A stretch of 64,000 bases of DNA from Mycobacterium sp. 1274756.6 (GCF_001668625.1 NZ_LZLJ01000083.1:1-64000), one strand, 5' to 3'. Positions 18,447-29,921 are shown, numbered from the stretch's first letter. A program made the numbers and translations. The notes: a model not told the origin generated them from the letters alone.

Positions 18447-19610
18447 TCAGCTCGACAACGGATCGTGTTGAATCCGTTGTGCCGGTGCGCCCTTGGCGGT
18501 CAGGGCCGCCACCGAGGCGCGCACCATCTGCGGTCCGCCGCAGACCAGGATCTGGCGGTCCCCCCACCCGCCGTAGCGGCTGACGACCTCCGGCAATCGT
18601 CCGGTCTGGCGCACGTGCAACCCGCGTGGCGGAGTCGGATCGGGGTAGTCGCCGGCCCACGGCGGGTTGCTGTTGTACTCGCTGACCGGGGAGACCGACA
18701 GCCACGGGTTGTGCGCGGCGATCTGCCACAACGTGGGGAGGTCATAGAGCTCGCAGGGGTAGCGCGCGCCGAAGAACAGGTGCACGCGGGGATTCTCCGC
18801 CCAGCGGGTCAGGTCCATGATCAGCGCGCGCAGCGGGGCGAGCCCGGTGCTGCCCGCCACCATCAGCACATCGCCGCCCGTGCGGTCGACGTGCAGCCCG
18901 CCGTGCGGACTGGACATGCGCCACCGGTCGCCGCGGCGGGTCTCCTCGACGACGGCGGTGCTGACCAGCCCGCCGGGGACGGCACGGACGTGGAACTCGA
19001 TGCCGCCGGAGTCGTCGGCGGGGATCGCCGGGGACAGGTAGCGCCACCGGCGGGGGCACTGCGGCACCTCCACTTTCACGTACTGGCCCGGGTGGTAGTG
19101 CATCGGCCGGTCCAACCGCAACCGCACCACCACCAGGTCGCGGGAGACCCGGTGCACCTCGACGACGGTGCCCTCCCACCAGGCCGGCCCCTCCTCGGCC
19201 TCGGCGGCGCCGCGCATCACGCCGGTGATCAGCTTGAGCGACTGCGCGGCCGTGGCGTCCAGCGCGGCGGTCCAGTCGGCGGCGTAGTGGCTGCGCAGCG
19301 CATGATGCAGCGCCGCGCGCATCGTCTCGTAATGCGCCGGGGTCACCCCGTACTTGCGGTGGTCGCGGCCGAGTTGGGCCAGAAACGCCACCGGCTCACG
19401 GGACCGGCGGGCGGCCAGTTCGCCGAACACCCAGTGCAACGCCCGGGCGAACAGGGCGCGCTGACCGGCCATGTCGGGCGGGAACATGTCGCGCACCGGG
19501 GGATCGGTGGCAAACCACCGGATGAAGAACCGGTGGACGGTGCCGTCGGGGCCATGGTCGGCGAAGGCGTCCCGCAGCAACTGCAGCGCATCCCGATCAT
19601 CCAGCCCCAC
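18447..19610 (-). CDS. globin-ferredoxin reductase fusion (flavohaemoglobin-like, Rv0385-like)
   Basis: 387 residues from GTG 19610. Residues 1-135 form a globin domain with proximal His in RDHRKYGV (near 84). An FAD domain follows (RWRYLSPA near 190, HYHPGQYVKVEVP near 170). The NAD(P) domain carries GSTGLAPLRALI (near 258) and VCGGPQMVRASV (near 360). The layout is that of flavohaemoglobin, which converts NO to nitrate; the mycobacterial relative Rv0385 belongs to a divergent type whose substrate may be lactate-derived or another electron donor. It stands between the epimerase and TetR genes on the same strand. Confidence 0.85.
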   Translation of the reverse strand: MGLDDRDALQLLRDAFADHGPDGTVHRFFIRWFATDPPVRDMFPPDMAGQRALFARALHWVFGELAARRSREPVAFLAQLGRDHRKYGVTPAHYETMRAALHHALRSHYAADWTAALDATAAQSLKLITGVMRGAAEAEEGPAWWEGTVVEVHRVSRDLVVVRLRLDRPMHYHPGQYVKVEVPQCPRRWRYLSPAIPADDSGGIEFHVRAVPGGLVSTAVVEETRRGDRWRMSSPHGGLHVDRTGGDVLMVAGSTGLAPLRALIMDLTRWAENPRVHLFFGARYPCELYDLPTLWQIAAHNPWLSVSPVSEYNSNPPWAGDYPDPTPPRGLHVRQTGRLPEVVSRYGGWGDRQILVCGGPQMVRASVAALTAKGAPAQRIQHDPLSS

Positions 19611-19719
19611 GCCGCCCGATTCTATGCGCGCCGCCCGCGTCCGGGGCCCGGTGAGCGCGCGAACACCGCCGGTCAGAAGGTCGGGACCGTCGGATTGCGG
19701 ACCGGACGCCCGGCGGCGC

Positions 19720-20370
19720 TCATCTCCGGACGTCGGGCCGGATTGTCAGGCCGGAGAGCATCAGACCGGTCGCGTAGCCGACCAGTTCGTCGCGGTCGAC
19801 GTCCAGGCGGCCGTCGACCCAGTCCAGCACCAGCGCGGCCAGCGCCCCGGACAGTGCAGTCGCGTCGAGGGCCGCCGTCGATGAGGCCCGGGTACCGGAG
19901 AGGCCGGCCTGTGCGACCAGCCGGCCCAGCAGGCCGGGCAGGATGTCGGCGCGGCGCGCTCCGAGCAGCGGGCTGGACAGCGGTTCGCGCAGCAGGATGC
20001 GGACGCGGCGCGGATCGCTCTGGAAGAAGGTGGCCGCGGCGTCGACGGCGGCGGCCACCGCGGCCTCGGGCGTGGGACGGCCCGTCGCGGCGTCGGTGAT
20101 CGCGGCGGTGAGGTCGGTATTGCAGCGGTCGTAGACGGCGACCGCCAGCGCGTCGGTATTGGGGAAGCTCTCGTAGAAATAGCGTGGGCTCAACCCCGCG
20201 CGTCGGCACACCGCGCGCATGGCGACCCCGGCGATGCCCTCGTCGCCGAGCAGTTCGTAGCCGGCCCGCATGAGCTGGCACCGGCGTTGTTGGGCCCGGT
20301 CGCCGTGGGTCTGACCGCGCCATCGGCGGGGCGTACCCGCCGTCGCTGGCCGAGACCCAGTCGCATCCAT
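19720..20370 (-). CDS. TetR-family transcriptional regulator
   Basis: 216 residues from ATG 20370, chosen because GGAGGG lies 6 bases upstream; GTG 20376 is the alternative. The helix-turn-helix is GIAGVAMRAVCRRAGLSPRYFYESFPN (residues about 50-75, in two helices). The C-terminal ligand domain is typical in size. It is divergent from the NTF2-like/micro-ORF/SDR unit, and two inverted repeats lie between them, so it very likely represses that unit and itself. Ligand unknown; a lipid or aromatic substrate of the SDR is plausible. Confidence 0.88.
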   Translation of the reverse strand: MDATGSRPATAGTPRRWRGQTHGDRAQQRRCQLMRAGYELLGDEGIAGVAMRAVCRRAGLSPRYFYESFPNTDALAVAVYDRCNTDLTAAITDAATGRPTPEAAVAAAVDAAATFFQSDPRRVRILLREPLSSPLLGARRADILPGLLGRLVAQAGLSGTRASSTAALDATALSGALAALVLDWVDGRLDVDRDELVGYATGLMLSGLTIRPDVRR

Positions 20371-20393
20371 CCGCACCCTCCCTCGCCCTCAAG

Positions 20394-20407
20394 GAATCAC
20401 TTGATTC
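20394..20407. promoter_or_regulatory. TetR operator site A
   Basis: GAATCA-CT-TGATTC, a perfect inverted repeat, in the divergent gap between the TetR gene and the NTF2-like gene. A near-copy is centred 43 bases away at 20437-20450. The duplicate makes it a strong candidate for the binding site of the adjacent regulator. Confidence 0.65.
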
Positions 20408-20436
20408 TAGTTGTCGACCGTGCCACGATCCCAAAG

Positions 20437-20450
20437 GAATCGCCTGATTC
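20437..20450. promoter_or_regulatory. TetR operator site B
   Basis: GAATCG-CC-TGATTC, matching site A in 11 of 14 positions and sharing the AAGGAATC lead-in. It lies 30 bases before the ATG of the NTF2-like gene, where binding would block transcription or its start. Confidence 0.65.
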
Positions 20451-20480
20451 CAGTCGGGTTGGGATGAGCGGAGGAGTGGG

Positions 20481-21227
20481 ATGTTCGACGAAGCCAAGTT
20501 CCGGGACGCCATCACCAAGCCCCGGCTGCGCCAGCCGCTACCGGAATACCTGCCGGGCAACCGCGCGGGCGGCAAGGTGAAGGTGCTCACCGAACCCGAA
20601 CTCAACGCCATGACCGAGCAGTGGTTCGTCGACCTGGAGAAGAAGATCGCCTACTACGCCGAGCACGGCATGGACGTCGCATTCTTCGAGGAGTGGGGCA
20701 AGAAGTACTGGTGGAGCTGGCTGATGCGCGACATGTCGCTCAACCACGAGCTCTACACCCCCGACCTGCACTACAAGGACCCCACCACCTTCGGGCGGAT
20801 CATCGTCGGGCTCGAGGAGTTCGAGCGGTACAACTTCGCCTTCCTCAACGCCATCCCAGACTGGCGCTACGACCCGCTGCCCGGGCAGATCTACTTCGAC
20901 ATGACCCCGGAGGGGGAGGCCCGCGTCGTCGTCCGCTACATCGGCAGCGGGCACTTCAGCGGCTCCCTGCGCTTCTACCCCTACGACGACTCCGCGCCGA
21001 CCATGCACGGTGTCGGCACCTTCGTGCAGTGCACCGCGGTGGACCGCTACCACTTCAACAAAGACGGCCTGATGTACTTCGGGGAGACACTGTTCGACCT
21101 GCTCGACGCCACCCAGTCCGCCGGGGTGCTGCCCGGCGACGACAGCCTGGTGTTCAAGCTGCTGATGGGCGCTTCCCGCGTTCCGCGGCTGGTCCACGAC
21201 GTGCGCAGCGCATTGCGGCTGGGATGA
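20481..21227 (+). CDS. NTF2/SnoaL-like hypothetical protein
   Basis: 248 residues, no signal or membrane helix. It is rich in Trp, Tyr and Phe (EEWGKKYWWSWLMRDMSLNHELY near 70-95). The middle and C-terminal pattern (alternating strands; VVVRYIGSGHFSGSLRFYPY near 155; FVQCTAVDRYHFNKDGLMYFGETL near 180) suits the cone fold of nuclear-transport-factor-2-like proteins, which bind or transform small lipophilic molecules. It is the first gene of a TetR-controlled unit, and its TGA overlaps the ATG of a 39-residue ORF. The fold assignment is an inference. Confidence 0.7.
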   Translation: MFDEAKFRDAITKPRLRQPLPEYLPGNRAGGKVKVLTEPELNAMTEQWFVDLEKKIAYYAEHGMDVAFFEEWGKKYWWSWLMRDMSLNHELYTPDLHYKDPTTFGRIIVGLEEFERYNFAFLNAIPDWRYDPLPGQIYFDMTPEGEARVVVRYIGSGHFSGSLRFYPYDDSAPTMHGVGTFVQCTAVDRYHFNKDGLMYFGETLFDLLDATQSAGVLPGDDSLVFKLLMGASRVPRLVHDVRSALRLG

Positions 21228-21343
21228 GCCGACGAGCGGAATCGCACGTTCTGACCCGGACCGTGCCCCGGCTTGGGCGGGACGATTTCCTCGCCCGCGC
21301 CGCGGCCGGATCGGCGGTCGCGGTAGGAGAGGCCGCGGTATGA
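21224..21343 (+). CDS. 39-residue micro-ORF between NTF2-like and SDR genes
   Basis: The ATG at 21224 overlaps the NTF2-like stop (ATGA), and the TGA at 21341-21343 overlaps the SDR start (ATGA). The double overlap suggests translation, at least as a coupling device that carries ribosomes to the SDR gene. The peptide is basic in its first half (SRRAESHVLTRTVPRLGR) and Ala/Gly-rich in its second; no domain is recognised. It could equally be a decayed remnant kept for coupling. Confidence 0.45.
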   Translation: MSRRAESHVLTRTVPRLGRDDFLARAAAGSAVAVGEAAV

Positions 21344-22176
21344 GCGGGCGCGACATGCGCGGAAAAGTCGCGCTCGTCACCGGCGCCGGCCAGGGCATCG
21401 GGCGTGCGGTCGCCGCCGAACTGGGTGGGCGGGGAGTGTCGGTGGCACTCGTCGACCGTGCCGCGGACCGGCTGCGCGCGGCGGTGGCCGACCTGCCCCA
21501 GGCGCAGGCGCTGGCCGCCGTCGCCGACGTGACCGACCCCGCGACGCTGCGGCGCGCCGTCGCCGAGACCGTCGACACGTTCGGCCGGCTGGACTATCTG
21601 GTCGCCAACGCCGGCATCGCCCCGCCGGTGGCCACGGTGCGCGGCGGCGACGACGCGGCATTCAACCACGTGCTCGACGTCAATCTGCGCGGCGTTTACA
21701 ACACCGTACGTGCCGGCCTGGAACCGGTGATCGCCGCCGGCGGGCACATCGAGGTGATCAGCTCAGGCGCCGCGTTCGCGCCGGGTCCCGGCGGCGCGGC
21801 CTATATGGTCAGCAAGGCCGGGGTCGAACAGCTCGCCCGCGCGCTGCGGTTGGAGTGCGCGCCGCACCGGGTCAGCGTCGGCACCACCTATTTCGGCATC
21901 GTGCAGACCGCGATGACTCGCGCCACCCTCGACGAACACCCGCTGGGTGCGCAGGTGAGCGCACTGCTGCCCTGGCCGCTCAGCCGGCGCATCAGCGCGG
22001 CGCAGGCCGCCGCGGCGGTCGCCGACGCCCTGCAGCACCGCCGGTCGCAGACCTTCCGCCCGCGGGCGTGGGCCGGCTATGCGTTGCTGCGCGGAGTCCT
22101 CAACGCGGTGGTCGACCCGGTGCTGGTGCGCAGCCCGCGTATCCACCGGCTGATCCGGGAGCTCGACGGCGGGTGA
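21340..22176 (+). CDS. short-chain dehydrogenase/reductase
   Basis: 278 residues. A Rossmann start TGAGQGIG (near 13-20), NAG motif (VANAGIAPP near 88), Ser in EVISSGAAF and the Tyr-Lys pair in YMVSKAG (near 155) make it a catalytically complete classical SDR. The C-terminus of about 40 residues after the core (FRPRAWAGYALLRG) is basic and hydrophobic, as in SDRs acting on lipids at membranes. It is the third gene of the TetR-controlled unit. Confidence 0.88.
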   Translation: MSGRDMRGKVALVTGAGQGIGRAVAAELGGRGVSVALVDRAADRLRAAVADLPQAQALAAVADVTDPATLRRAVAETVDTFGRLDYLVANAGIAPPVATVRGGDDAAFNHVLDVNLRGVYNTVRAGLEPVIAAGGHIEVISSGAAFAPGPGGAAYMVSKAGVEQLARALRLECAPHRVSVGTTYFGIVQTAMTRATLDEHPLGAQVSALLPWPLSRRISAAQAAAAVADALQHRRSQTFRPRAWAGYALLRGVLNAVVDPVLVRSPRIHRLIRELDGG

Positions 22177-22281
22177 GCCCGACCGGCGGCCGGGCGCCCG
22201 ATTGGCCCGGTTCGGCTGTCGGCGCGGTCGTTATCGGGCAGATTTGCGGGTAGCCCACCAGCCAGAACCCAACCCATCAAG

Positions 22282-22302
22282 CTTGAGCGGAACAGACTCA
22301 AC
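22282..22302 (+). promoter_or_regulatory. HAIR operator (HspR site) of clpB
   Basis: CTTGAGC, 7 bases, then ACTCAAC: one mismatch in each arm to the HAIR consensus CTTGAGT-N7-ACTCAAG. It lies 69 bases before the clpB start and joins clpB to the HspR regulon seen at dnaK. Confidence 0.8.
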
Positions 22303-22370
22303 CTCAGCGGCGTTGAAGTACGTGACTTTGCTTTTCCCCAGCTCAACGACTCGACTCCGAAGGAGAATCC

Positions 22371-24917
<2,547 letters not shown>

Positions 24918-24936
24918 CCGGCCGCAGAACCGACTA

Positions 24937-24977
24937 CGGACCCGGGTGAACGCCGCGACGGCGGGCACCCGGGTCCG
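24937..24977. terminator. clpB terminator hairpin
   Basis: CGGACCCGGGTG (24937-24948) pairs perfectly with CACCCGGGTCCG (24966-24977) over 12 bases. The 17-base loop carries a second small stem (CGCCG-CGA-CGGCG). There is no T-run, as is usual in mycobacteria. It lies 20 bases after the clpB stop. Confidence 0.7.
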
Positions 24978-25058
24978 CTGTGAGCGGAGTGACCATCGTC
25001 ACCCGCGCGATACCCGGTTGTGACCTGCTCGGATTCTGTGAACGCCCGGGTGAGCAAG

Positions 25059-25064
25059 TAAGCT
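25059..25064 (+). promoter_or_regulatory. -10 element of a leaderless promoter (Rv0383c-like gene)
   Basis: TAAGCT, then 7 bases, then the ATG at 25072. This predicts a transcription start on the start codon and separates the gene from clpB transcription. Confidence 0.45.
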
Positions 25065-25071
25065 TGTCGGG

Positions 25072-25926
25072 ATGGTCCCGCTTTGGTTCACGCTGTCTGC
25101 GCTCTGTTTCGTGGGCGCGGCGGTGCTGCTGTACACCGACATCGACCGGCAGCGCGGTCGCGGTCGTCGTCGCAGGTCCTGGGCGCGCTCGCAGGGCTTC
25201 GACTACGAACCGGTCGCCACCGACATCATCGACCGCTGGAAACGCGGCGTGATGTCCACCGTCGGCGACGTCACCGCCCGCAACGTGGTGCTGGGCCAGA
25301 TCCGCGGGGAAGCCGTCTACATCTTCGACCTCGCCGAGGTCGCCACGGTGATCGCGCTGCACCGCAAGGTCGGCACCAACGTGGTCATCGACATGCGGCT
25401 CAAGGGCATCAAGGAGCCCCGCGAGGCGGACACCTGGCTGCTGGGGGCCATCGGCCCGCGCATGGTCTACTCGACGAACCTCGACGCGGCGCGCCGGGCC
25501 TGTGACCGGCGGATGGTTACCTTCGCCCACACCGCACCCGACTGCGTCGAGGTCATGTGGAACGAGCCGAACTGGACCCTGATCAGCATGCCGCTGTCGG
25601 CCACCCGCGCCCAGTGGGACGAGGGTCTGCGCACCGTGCGCCAGTTCAACGACCTGCTGCGGGTGCTGCCGCCGCAGAGCCAGGCCGCGCTGCCGCAGGC
25701 CACCCAGCGCCGGGTGGCGGCGCCGGGCCGGCCATTGGCTCCAGTCGCGGGCCGCCAGGACCGCGCGGAGCCGCGCCCCGAGCCTCCGGCCGCGGGCCGC
25801 CAGGGCCGGGCCGAGCCGCGCCGCGAGCCTCCGGCCGCGGGCCGCCCCGAGCGGGCCGAGCCGCGGCGCGAGCCCGCCCGCGCGAACCGCAGCAGCGTCC
25901 GTCAGGCCCCGCCCCTGCAGCGTTGA
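25072..25926 (+). CDS. membrane-anchored conserved protein (Rv0383c-like)
   Basis: 284 residues. One N-terminal membrane helix (about 5-22) is followed by a basic stop-transfer ([11 protein letters not shown]), then a conserved soluble domain (about 40-200: [39 protein letters not shown]). It matches mycobacterial Rv0383c as I remember it. The C-terminal tail from about 220 is species-specific and holds three tandem 15-residue repeats (227-271) rich in Arg, Glu, Pro and Ala. Function unknown. The stop overlaps the next start (TGATG at 25924-25928). Confidence 0.85.
   Translation: MVPLWFTLSALCFVGAAVLLYTDIDRQRGRGRRRRSWARSQGFDYEPVATDIIDRWKRGVMSTVGDVTARNVVLGQIRGEAVYIFDLAEVATVIALHRKVGTNVVIDMRLKGIKEPREADTWLLGAIGPRMVYSTNLDAARRACDRRMVTFAHTAPDCVEVMWNEPNWTLISMPLSATRAQWDEGLRTVRQFNDLLRVLPPQSQAALPQATQRRVAAPGRPLAPVAGRQDRAEPRPEPPAAGRQGRAEPRREPPAAGRPERAEPRREPARANRSSVRQAPPLQR
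25750..25884 (+). repeat. three tandem 45-base repeats in the Rv0383c-like gene
   Basis: Each unit encodes 15 residues of the form GR(Q/P)-x-RAEPR-x-EP-x-[32 protein letters not shown] and [15 protein letters not shown]. The DNA is almost pure G+C and repetitive enough to expand or contract by slippage. Confidence 0.8.
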
Positions 25927-26696
25927 TGGGCCGCCCCGTCGCCCTGATCACCGGACCGACGTCCGGGCTGGGGGCCGGATACGCCCGCCGCCTCGCCGCC
26001 GACGGCCACGACCTGGTGCTCGTCGCCCGGGACGCCGAACGCCTCGAAGCCCTCGCCGCCGAGCTGCGCGGCCGCTGCGACGTGCAGGTGCTCGCCGCCG
26101 ACCTCGCCGACGCCGACGACCGCGCCCGGGTGGCCGAGCGGTGTGCCGCCGGACTGCAGGTGCTGGTCAACAATGCCGGGTTCGGCACGTCCGGGGAGTT
26201 CTGGACCGCCGACCCCGCCGTGCTGCAGGCCCAACTCGACGTCAACGTCACCGCCGTGATGCAGCTGACCCGCGCCGCGTTGCCCGCGATGGTCGCCGCC
26301 GGGTCCGGCACCGTGATCAACATCGCCAGCGTCGCCGGGTTGCTGTCCGGGCGCGGCTCCACCTACTCGGCGTCCAAGGCGTGGGTGGTCTCGTTCTCCG
26401 AGGGGCTCGCCGGCGGTCTGGCCGGCACCGGGGTCTCGGTGCACGCCATCTGCCCGGGCTTCGTGCGCACCGAATTCCACGAGCGCGCCGGCATCGACAT
26501 GGCCTCGATCCCGGGGCTGATGTGGCTGACGGTCGACGACGTGGTCGACGCCAGCCTCGCCGATGTGGCCGCCGGCAAGGTGCTCTCGGTACCCGGCCTG
26601 CAGTACAAGGTGCTGACCACCGCGGGCCGGCTGGTGCCGCGAAAACTGGTGCGCGCCATGACGAACGTCTTCGGGCGGGGCCGTGACCGGACCTGA
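25926..26696 (+). CDS. short-chain dehydrogenase/reductase
   Basis: 256 residues. TGPTSGLG (near 9-16), LVNNAGFG (near 80), [12 protein letters not shown] and the catalytic pair in YSASKAW (near 148) mark an active classical SDR of the type that oxidises or reduces lipid alcohols. The stop of the preceding gene overlaps its ATG, and its own end overlaps the pyrE start by 14 bases, so it belongs to a compact operon running to the SpoU methyltransferase. Substrate unknown. Confidence 0.9.
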   Translation: MGRPVALITGPTSGLGAGYARRLAADGHDLVLVARDAERLEALAAELRGRCDVQVLAADLADADDRARVAERCAAGLQVLVNNAGFGTSGEFWTADPAVLQAQLDVNVTAVMQLTRAALPAMVAAGSGTVINIASVAGLLSGRGSTYSASKAWVVSFSEGLAGGLAGTGVSVHAICPGFVRTEFHERAGIDMASIPGLMWLTVDDVVDASLADVAAGKVLSVPGLQYKVLTTAGRLVPRKLVRAMTNVFGRGRDRT

Positions 26697-27237
26697 GCTG
26701 ACCGCAACCGACAAGGCCGAGCTGGCCGAACTGGTGCGCACCCTGGCGGTAGTGCACGGCCGGGTGACGCTGTCCTCGGGCAAGGAAGCCGACTACTACG
26801 TCGACCTGCGCCGCGCCACCCTGCACCACCGCGCCGCGCCGCTGATCGGACGGCTGGTGCGGGAACTCACCGCCGACTGGGACTACGCCGCCGTCGGCGG
26901 CCTGACGTTGGGCGCCGACCCGGTCGCGACCGCGGTGCTGCACGCCCCGGGCCGGCCCATCGACGCCTTCGTGGTCCGCAAATCGGTGAAAACCCATGGC
27001 ATGCAACGCCTCATCGAAGGCGCTGAGGTCACCGGCAAACCCGTACTGGTGGTCGAGGACACCTCCACCACCGGCGGTTCGGCGTTGACGGCGGTGCACG
27101 CCGTGCGCGAGGCGGGCGCCCGTGTGGTGGGTGTGGTCACCGTGGTCGACCGTTCCACCGGCGCGGCCGAGGTGATCGAAGCCGAAGGCCTGCCGTACCG
27201 CAGCGTCCTGGGGCTGGCCGATCTGGGGTTGGCGTGA
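26683..27237 (+). CDS. pyrE: orotate phosphoribosyltransferase
   Basis: 184 residues from GTG 26683. [20 protein letters not shown] near 25-45 is the orotate-site loop, and [15 protein letters not shown] (near 120-134) is the PRPP-binding motif. The enzyme joins orotate and PRPP to give OMP in pyrimidine synthesis. Its start lies inside the end of the SDR gene. The Lys-rich catalytic loop appears as VRKSVKTHG. Confidence 0.95.
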   Translation: MTGPELTATDKAELAELVRTLAVVHGRVTLSSGKEADYYVDLRRATLHHRAAPLIGRLVRELTADWDYAAVGGLTLGADPVATAVLHAPGRPIDAFVVRKSVKTHGMQRLIEGAEVTGKPVLVVEDTSTTGGSALTAVHAVREAGARVVGVVTVVDRSTGAAEVIEAEGLPYRSVLGLADLGLA

Positions 27238-27257
27238 GCAGTGAGCTGCACGGCTGA

Positions 27258-28151
27258 ATGCGGGCCCTGATCGCGATGCTCACCGCTGTCGTCACGGTGG
27301 CGGCCGGCTGCTCGAAAAACGATGCGCCGCAAGCACCGTACGGCGCCGAGGCCGCCCGGATGGGCCAGGAACTCAGCGTGCTCGGCTGGACGATGACGCT
27401 GTCGGACCTGCGCTGGGGCGCCGACCACGTGCTCGTCGACGTCTCCGCGCGCCCCGCCGACGGCGCCGAGAACCGCGCCGCGCCCGAAGATCTGCGCTTC
27501 GGTCTCTACGGCGCCCTGGCGCACCCGCTGGAGGCCGACGGGATCGGCAGCTGCGCCTCGGCGGTCGGGGCGACATCCCAGCCGCTGCAGGCCACCGGCG
27601 ACCACCTCAGCGGAACGATCTGCCTGGGCCCGATGAAAGACCGCGCGGCGGTGCGCGGGATCTACGTCTACTCCCCGGCAGACCGGATGCCCGGCACCAC
27701 GGTGGCCTACCCGGCCGCCTTCCCGGTCGGGCTGGCGCCGAGCGGCCCGGACGACACCGGGCTGGAGGTGTCGACGGCCAGCGTGGAGGCCTGGCGCGCC
27801 GACGGAATCCAGGTCGGGCCTGCGGCGCTGGGCGACCCGACGGCGTTCGAGGGCAACGGGCACATGCTGCTCGGTCTGGTCGCCGAGGCCCCCGCCGACC
27901 GCTACCGGCAGCAGTCGCAGGACCGCGGCGGGCCGCTGATGCTGTTGGTCGGGCCGTCGACGCCGGGCCCGTGGTCCAACCCGGCCTGCGAGGTCTACGG
28001 CCAGTCCGCGCTGGTGCTGCCCGACGCCCTGCTGGGTGCGGTGCGGGTCGCGGTGTCGCTGTGCACCCAGGGCAACCTGACCGCCGCGCTGCTGTACGCG
28101 ACGGTGTCGGTCGTCGGCACCCACGCCGGGGTGTGGATCGCCCGTGACTGA
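27258..28151 (+). CDS. lipoprotein of unknown function (Rv0381c-like)
   Basis: 297 residues. A short lipoprotein signal with lipobox VAAGC (Cys near 19) is followed by SKNDAPQ. The mature part is a two-lobed soluble domain with Cys residues in SCASAVGA, ICLGP, ACEVYG and LCTQGN, perhaps in disulfides. It is exported and tethered to the membrane. It lies 20 bases after pyrE and overlaps the methyltransferase gene by 8 bases. The position matches Rv0381c of M. tuberculosis as I remember it. Confidence 0.75.
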   Translation: MRALIAMLTAVVTVAAGCSKNDAPQAPYGAEAARMGQELSVLGWTMTLSDLRWGADHVLVDVSARPADGAENRAAPEDLRFGLYGALAHPLEADGIGSCASAVGATSQPLQATGDHLSGTICLGPMKDRAAVRGIYVYSPADRMPGTTVAYPAAFPVGLAPSGPDDTGLEVSTASVEAWRADGIQVGPAALGDPTAFEGNGHMLLGLVAEAPADRYRQQSQDRGGPLMLLVGPSTPGPWSNPACEVYGQSALVLPDALLGAVRVAVSLCTQGNLTAALLYATVSVVGTHAGVWIARD

Positions 28152-28788
28152 ACCCGGTCCCACCGAGTGGGGTCCGCCGGCCCCCGGCGTCGGACCCTGG
28201 CCGGGCCCGCCACCGGATGACCCGCGCTACGACCCGGAGCTGCTGCGCGACGGTGACACCCGCAACGTCGTCGACGCCTACCGGTACTGGAGCCGGGACG
28301 CGATCGTCGCCGACATCGACACCCGCCGCCACCGGCTGCACATCGCCATCGAGAACTTCGGCCAGGATGCCAACATCGGCGGGGTGGTGCGCGCCGCCAA
28401 CGCGTTCGCGGTGCACACCGTGCACATCGTCGGGCGGCGCCGCTGGAACCGCCGCGGCGCCATGGTCACCGACCGCTACCAGCGGCTCGCCCACCACGAC
28501 AGCACTGCGCAGCTGCTGGAGTTCGCCGCCGCGCAGAATCTCACCGTCGTCGCGGTCGACAACGTGCCCGGCGCCGCCCGGCTGGAGGAGACGCGCCTGC
28601 CGCGGGACTGCCTGCTGGTGTTCGGGCAGGAGGGCCCCGGGTTGTCCGCGGAGGTGACCGCCGGTGCCGCGCTGACCGTGTCGATCGCGCAGTTCGGCTC
28701 GACCCGGTCGATCAACGTCGCGGTCGCCGCCGGAATCGCCATGCACAGCTGGATCACCCAGCACGCTGACATCGGCCGGGCCTGGTAG
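28144..28788 (+). CDS. SpoU/TrmH-family RNA 2'-O-methyltransferase
   Basis: 214 residues from GTG 28144. Three knot (SPOUT) motifs are present: NFGQDANIGGVVRAANAF (motif 1, near 65-82), VFGQEGPGLS (motif 2, near 160) and SINVAVAAGIAMH (motif 3, near 190). The target would be a ribose 2'-OH in tRNA or rRNA; which one is not clear. A Pro-rich N-terminus precedes the fold. It is the last member of the overlapping operon that begins at 25072. Confidence 0.9.
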   Translation: MTEPGPTEWGPPAPGVGPWPGPPPDDPRYDPELLRDGDTRNVVDAYRYWSRDAIVADIDTRRHRLHIAIENFGQDANIGGVVRAANAFAVHTVHIVGRRRWNRRGAMVTDRYQRLAHHDSTAQLLEFAAAQNLTVVAVDNVPGAARLEETRLPRDCLLVFGQEGPGLSAEVTAGAALTVSIAQFGSTRSINVAVAAGIAMHSWITQHADIGRAW

Positions 28789-28804
28789 GGCAGGATCAGT
28801 GGCC

Positions 28805-29917
28805 ATGGATCAGCAGTGGGCCAACCGCGCGGGCAGCGCCGAAACCGCGATCACCGAACGCCACCTCCGCAAGCTTTGGCTGTTACCGGGCACGCAGCTG
28901 GGGGTGGTGGCGTGGCCGGCGACCGGCAGTGACCGCCGGTTCGGCACCTGGCACTACTGGTGGCAGGCGCATCTGCTGGACTGCCTGATCGACGCCGAGT
29001 TGCGCGACCCGCAACCGGAGCGCCGCACCCGGATCAAACGCCAGATCCGCAGTCACCGGCTGCGCAACTTCGGGGTGGTCAACAACTACTACGACGACAT
29101 GGCGTGGCTGGCGCTGGCCGTCGAACGCGCCGACCGGGTGCTCGGCACCAGCCACCGCCGCACCCTGGACACGCTCACCGGGCAGTTGGTGGGCGCCTGG
29201 GTGCCCGAGGACGGCGGCGGCATCCCGTGGCGCAAACAGGACCAGTTCTTCAACGCTCCCGCCAACGGCCCGGCCGGCATCTTCTTAGCCCGCCACGGCG
29301 ACCGGCTGCGCCGCGCGGCGCAGATGGCCGACTGGATCGACGCCACCCTCATCGACCCCGACACCGGGCTGGTCTTCGACGGCATCAAGGCGGGCTCGCT
29401 GGTGCGCGCCCAGTACACCTACTGCCAGGGCGTGGTCCTCGGGCTGGAGACCGAGCTCGCCGTGCGCACCGGCGACTCCCGCCACGCCGCCCGGGTACAC
29501 CGGCTGGTGGCGGCGGTCGAGGCGGAGATGGCCCCGGGCGGAGTGCTCAAAGGCGGCGGTGGCGGCGACGGCGGCCTGTTCGGCGGGATCACCGCCCGCT
29601 ACCTCGCGCTGGTGGCCACCGACCTGCCCGGCGACACCGCCGCCGACGTCACCGCGCGGGAGACCGCCGCGAAGCTGGTGTTGTCCTCGGCACGGTCGGC
29701 CTGGGACTACCGCCAGCCGGTCAACGGCCTGCCGCTGTTCGGGCCGTTCTGGGACCGCAACGCCGATCTGCCGCGCGCCGACGGCGAGCGGGCCCGCTCG
29801 GTAGACGGCGCGGTCAACCCGTCGTCGACCCCCGAACGCGACCTGTCGGTGCAGCTGGGCGGCTGGATGCTGATGGAGGCGGCCTACGCCGTCACCGCCG
29901 AGCGCCTCGCCGACTGA
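28805..29917 (+). CDS. GH76-family glycoside hydrolase (Rv0365c-like)
   Basis: 370 residues from ATG 28805 (GTG 28799 is possible). The catalytic Asp pair is in NNYYDDMAWLALAVER (near 95-98), as in alpha-1,6-mannanases of family GH76. EDGGGIPWRKQDQFFNAPANGPAG and YTYCQGVVLG are further family blocks. There is no signal peptide, so a cytoplasmic role in turnover of mannan-type glycans or lipoglycan fragments is likely. It follows the methyltransferase by 16 bases. It is convergent with the DedA gene. Confidence 0.85.
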   Translation: MDQQWANRAGSAETAITERHLRKLWLLPGTQLGVVAWPATGSDRRFGTWHYWWQAHLLDCLIDAELRDPQPERRTRIKRQIRSHRLRNFGVVNNYYDDMAWLALAVERADRVLGTSHRRTLDTLTGQLVGAWVPEDGGGIPWRKQDQFFNAPANGPAGIFLARHGDRLRRAAQMADWIDATLIDPDTGLVFDGIKAGSLVRAQYTYCQGVVLGLETELAVRTGDSRHAARVHRLVAAVEAEMAPGGVLKGGGGGDGGLFGGITARYLALVATDLPGDTAADVTARETAAKLVLSSARSAWDYRQPVNGLPLFGPFWDRNADLPRADGERARSVDGAVNPSSTPERDLSVQLGGWMLMEAAYAVTAERLAD

Positions 29918-29921
29918 CGGC

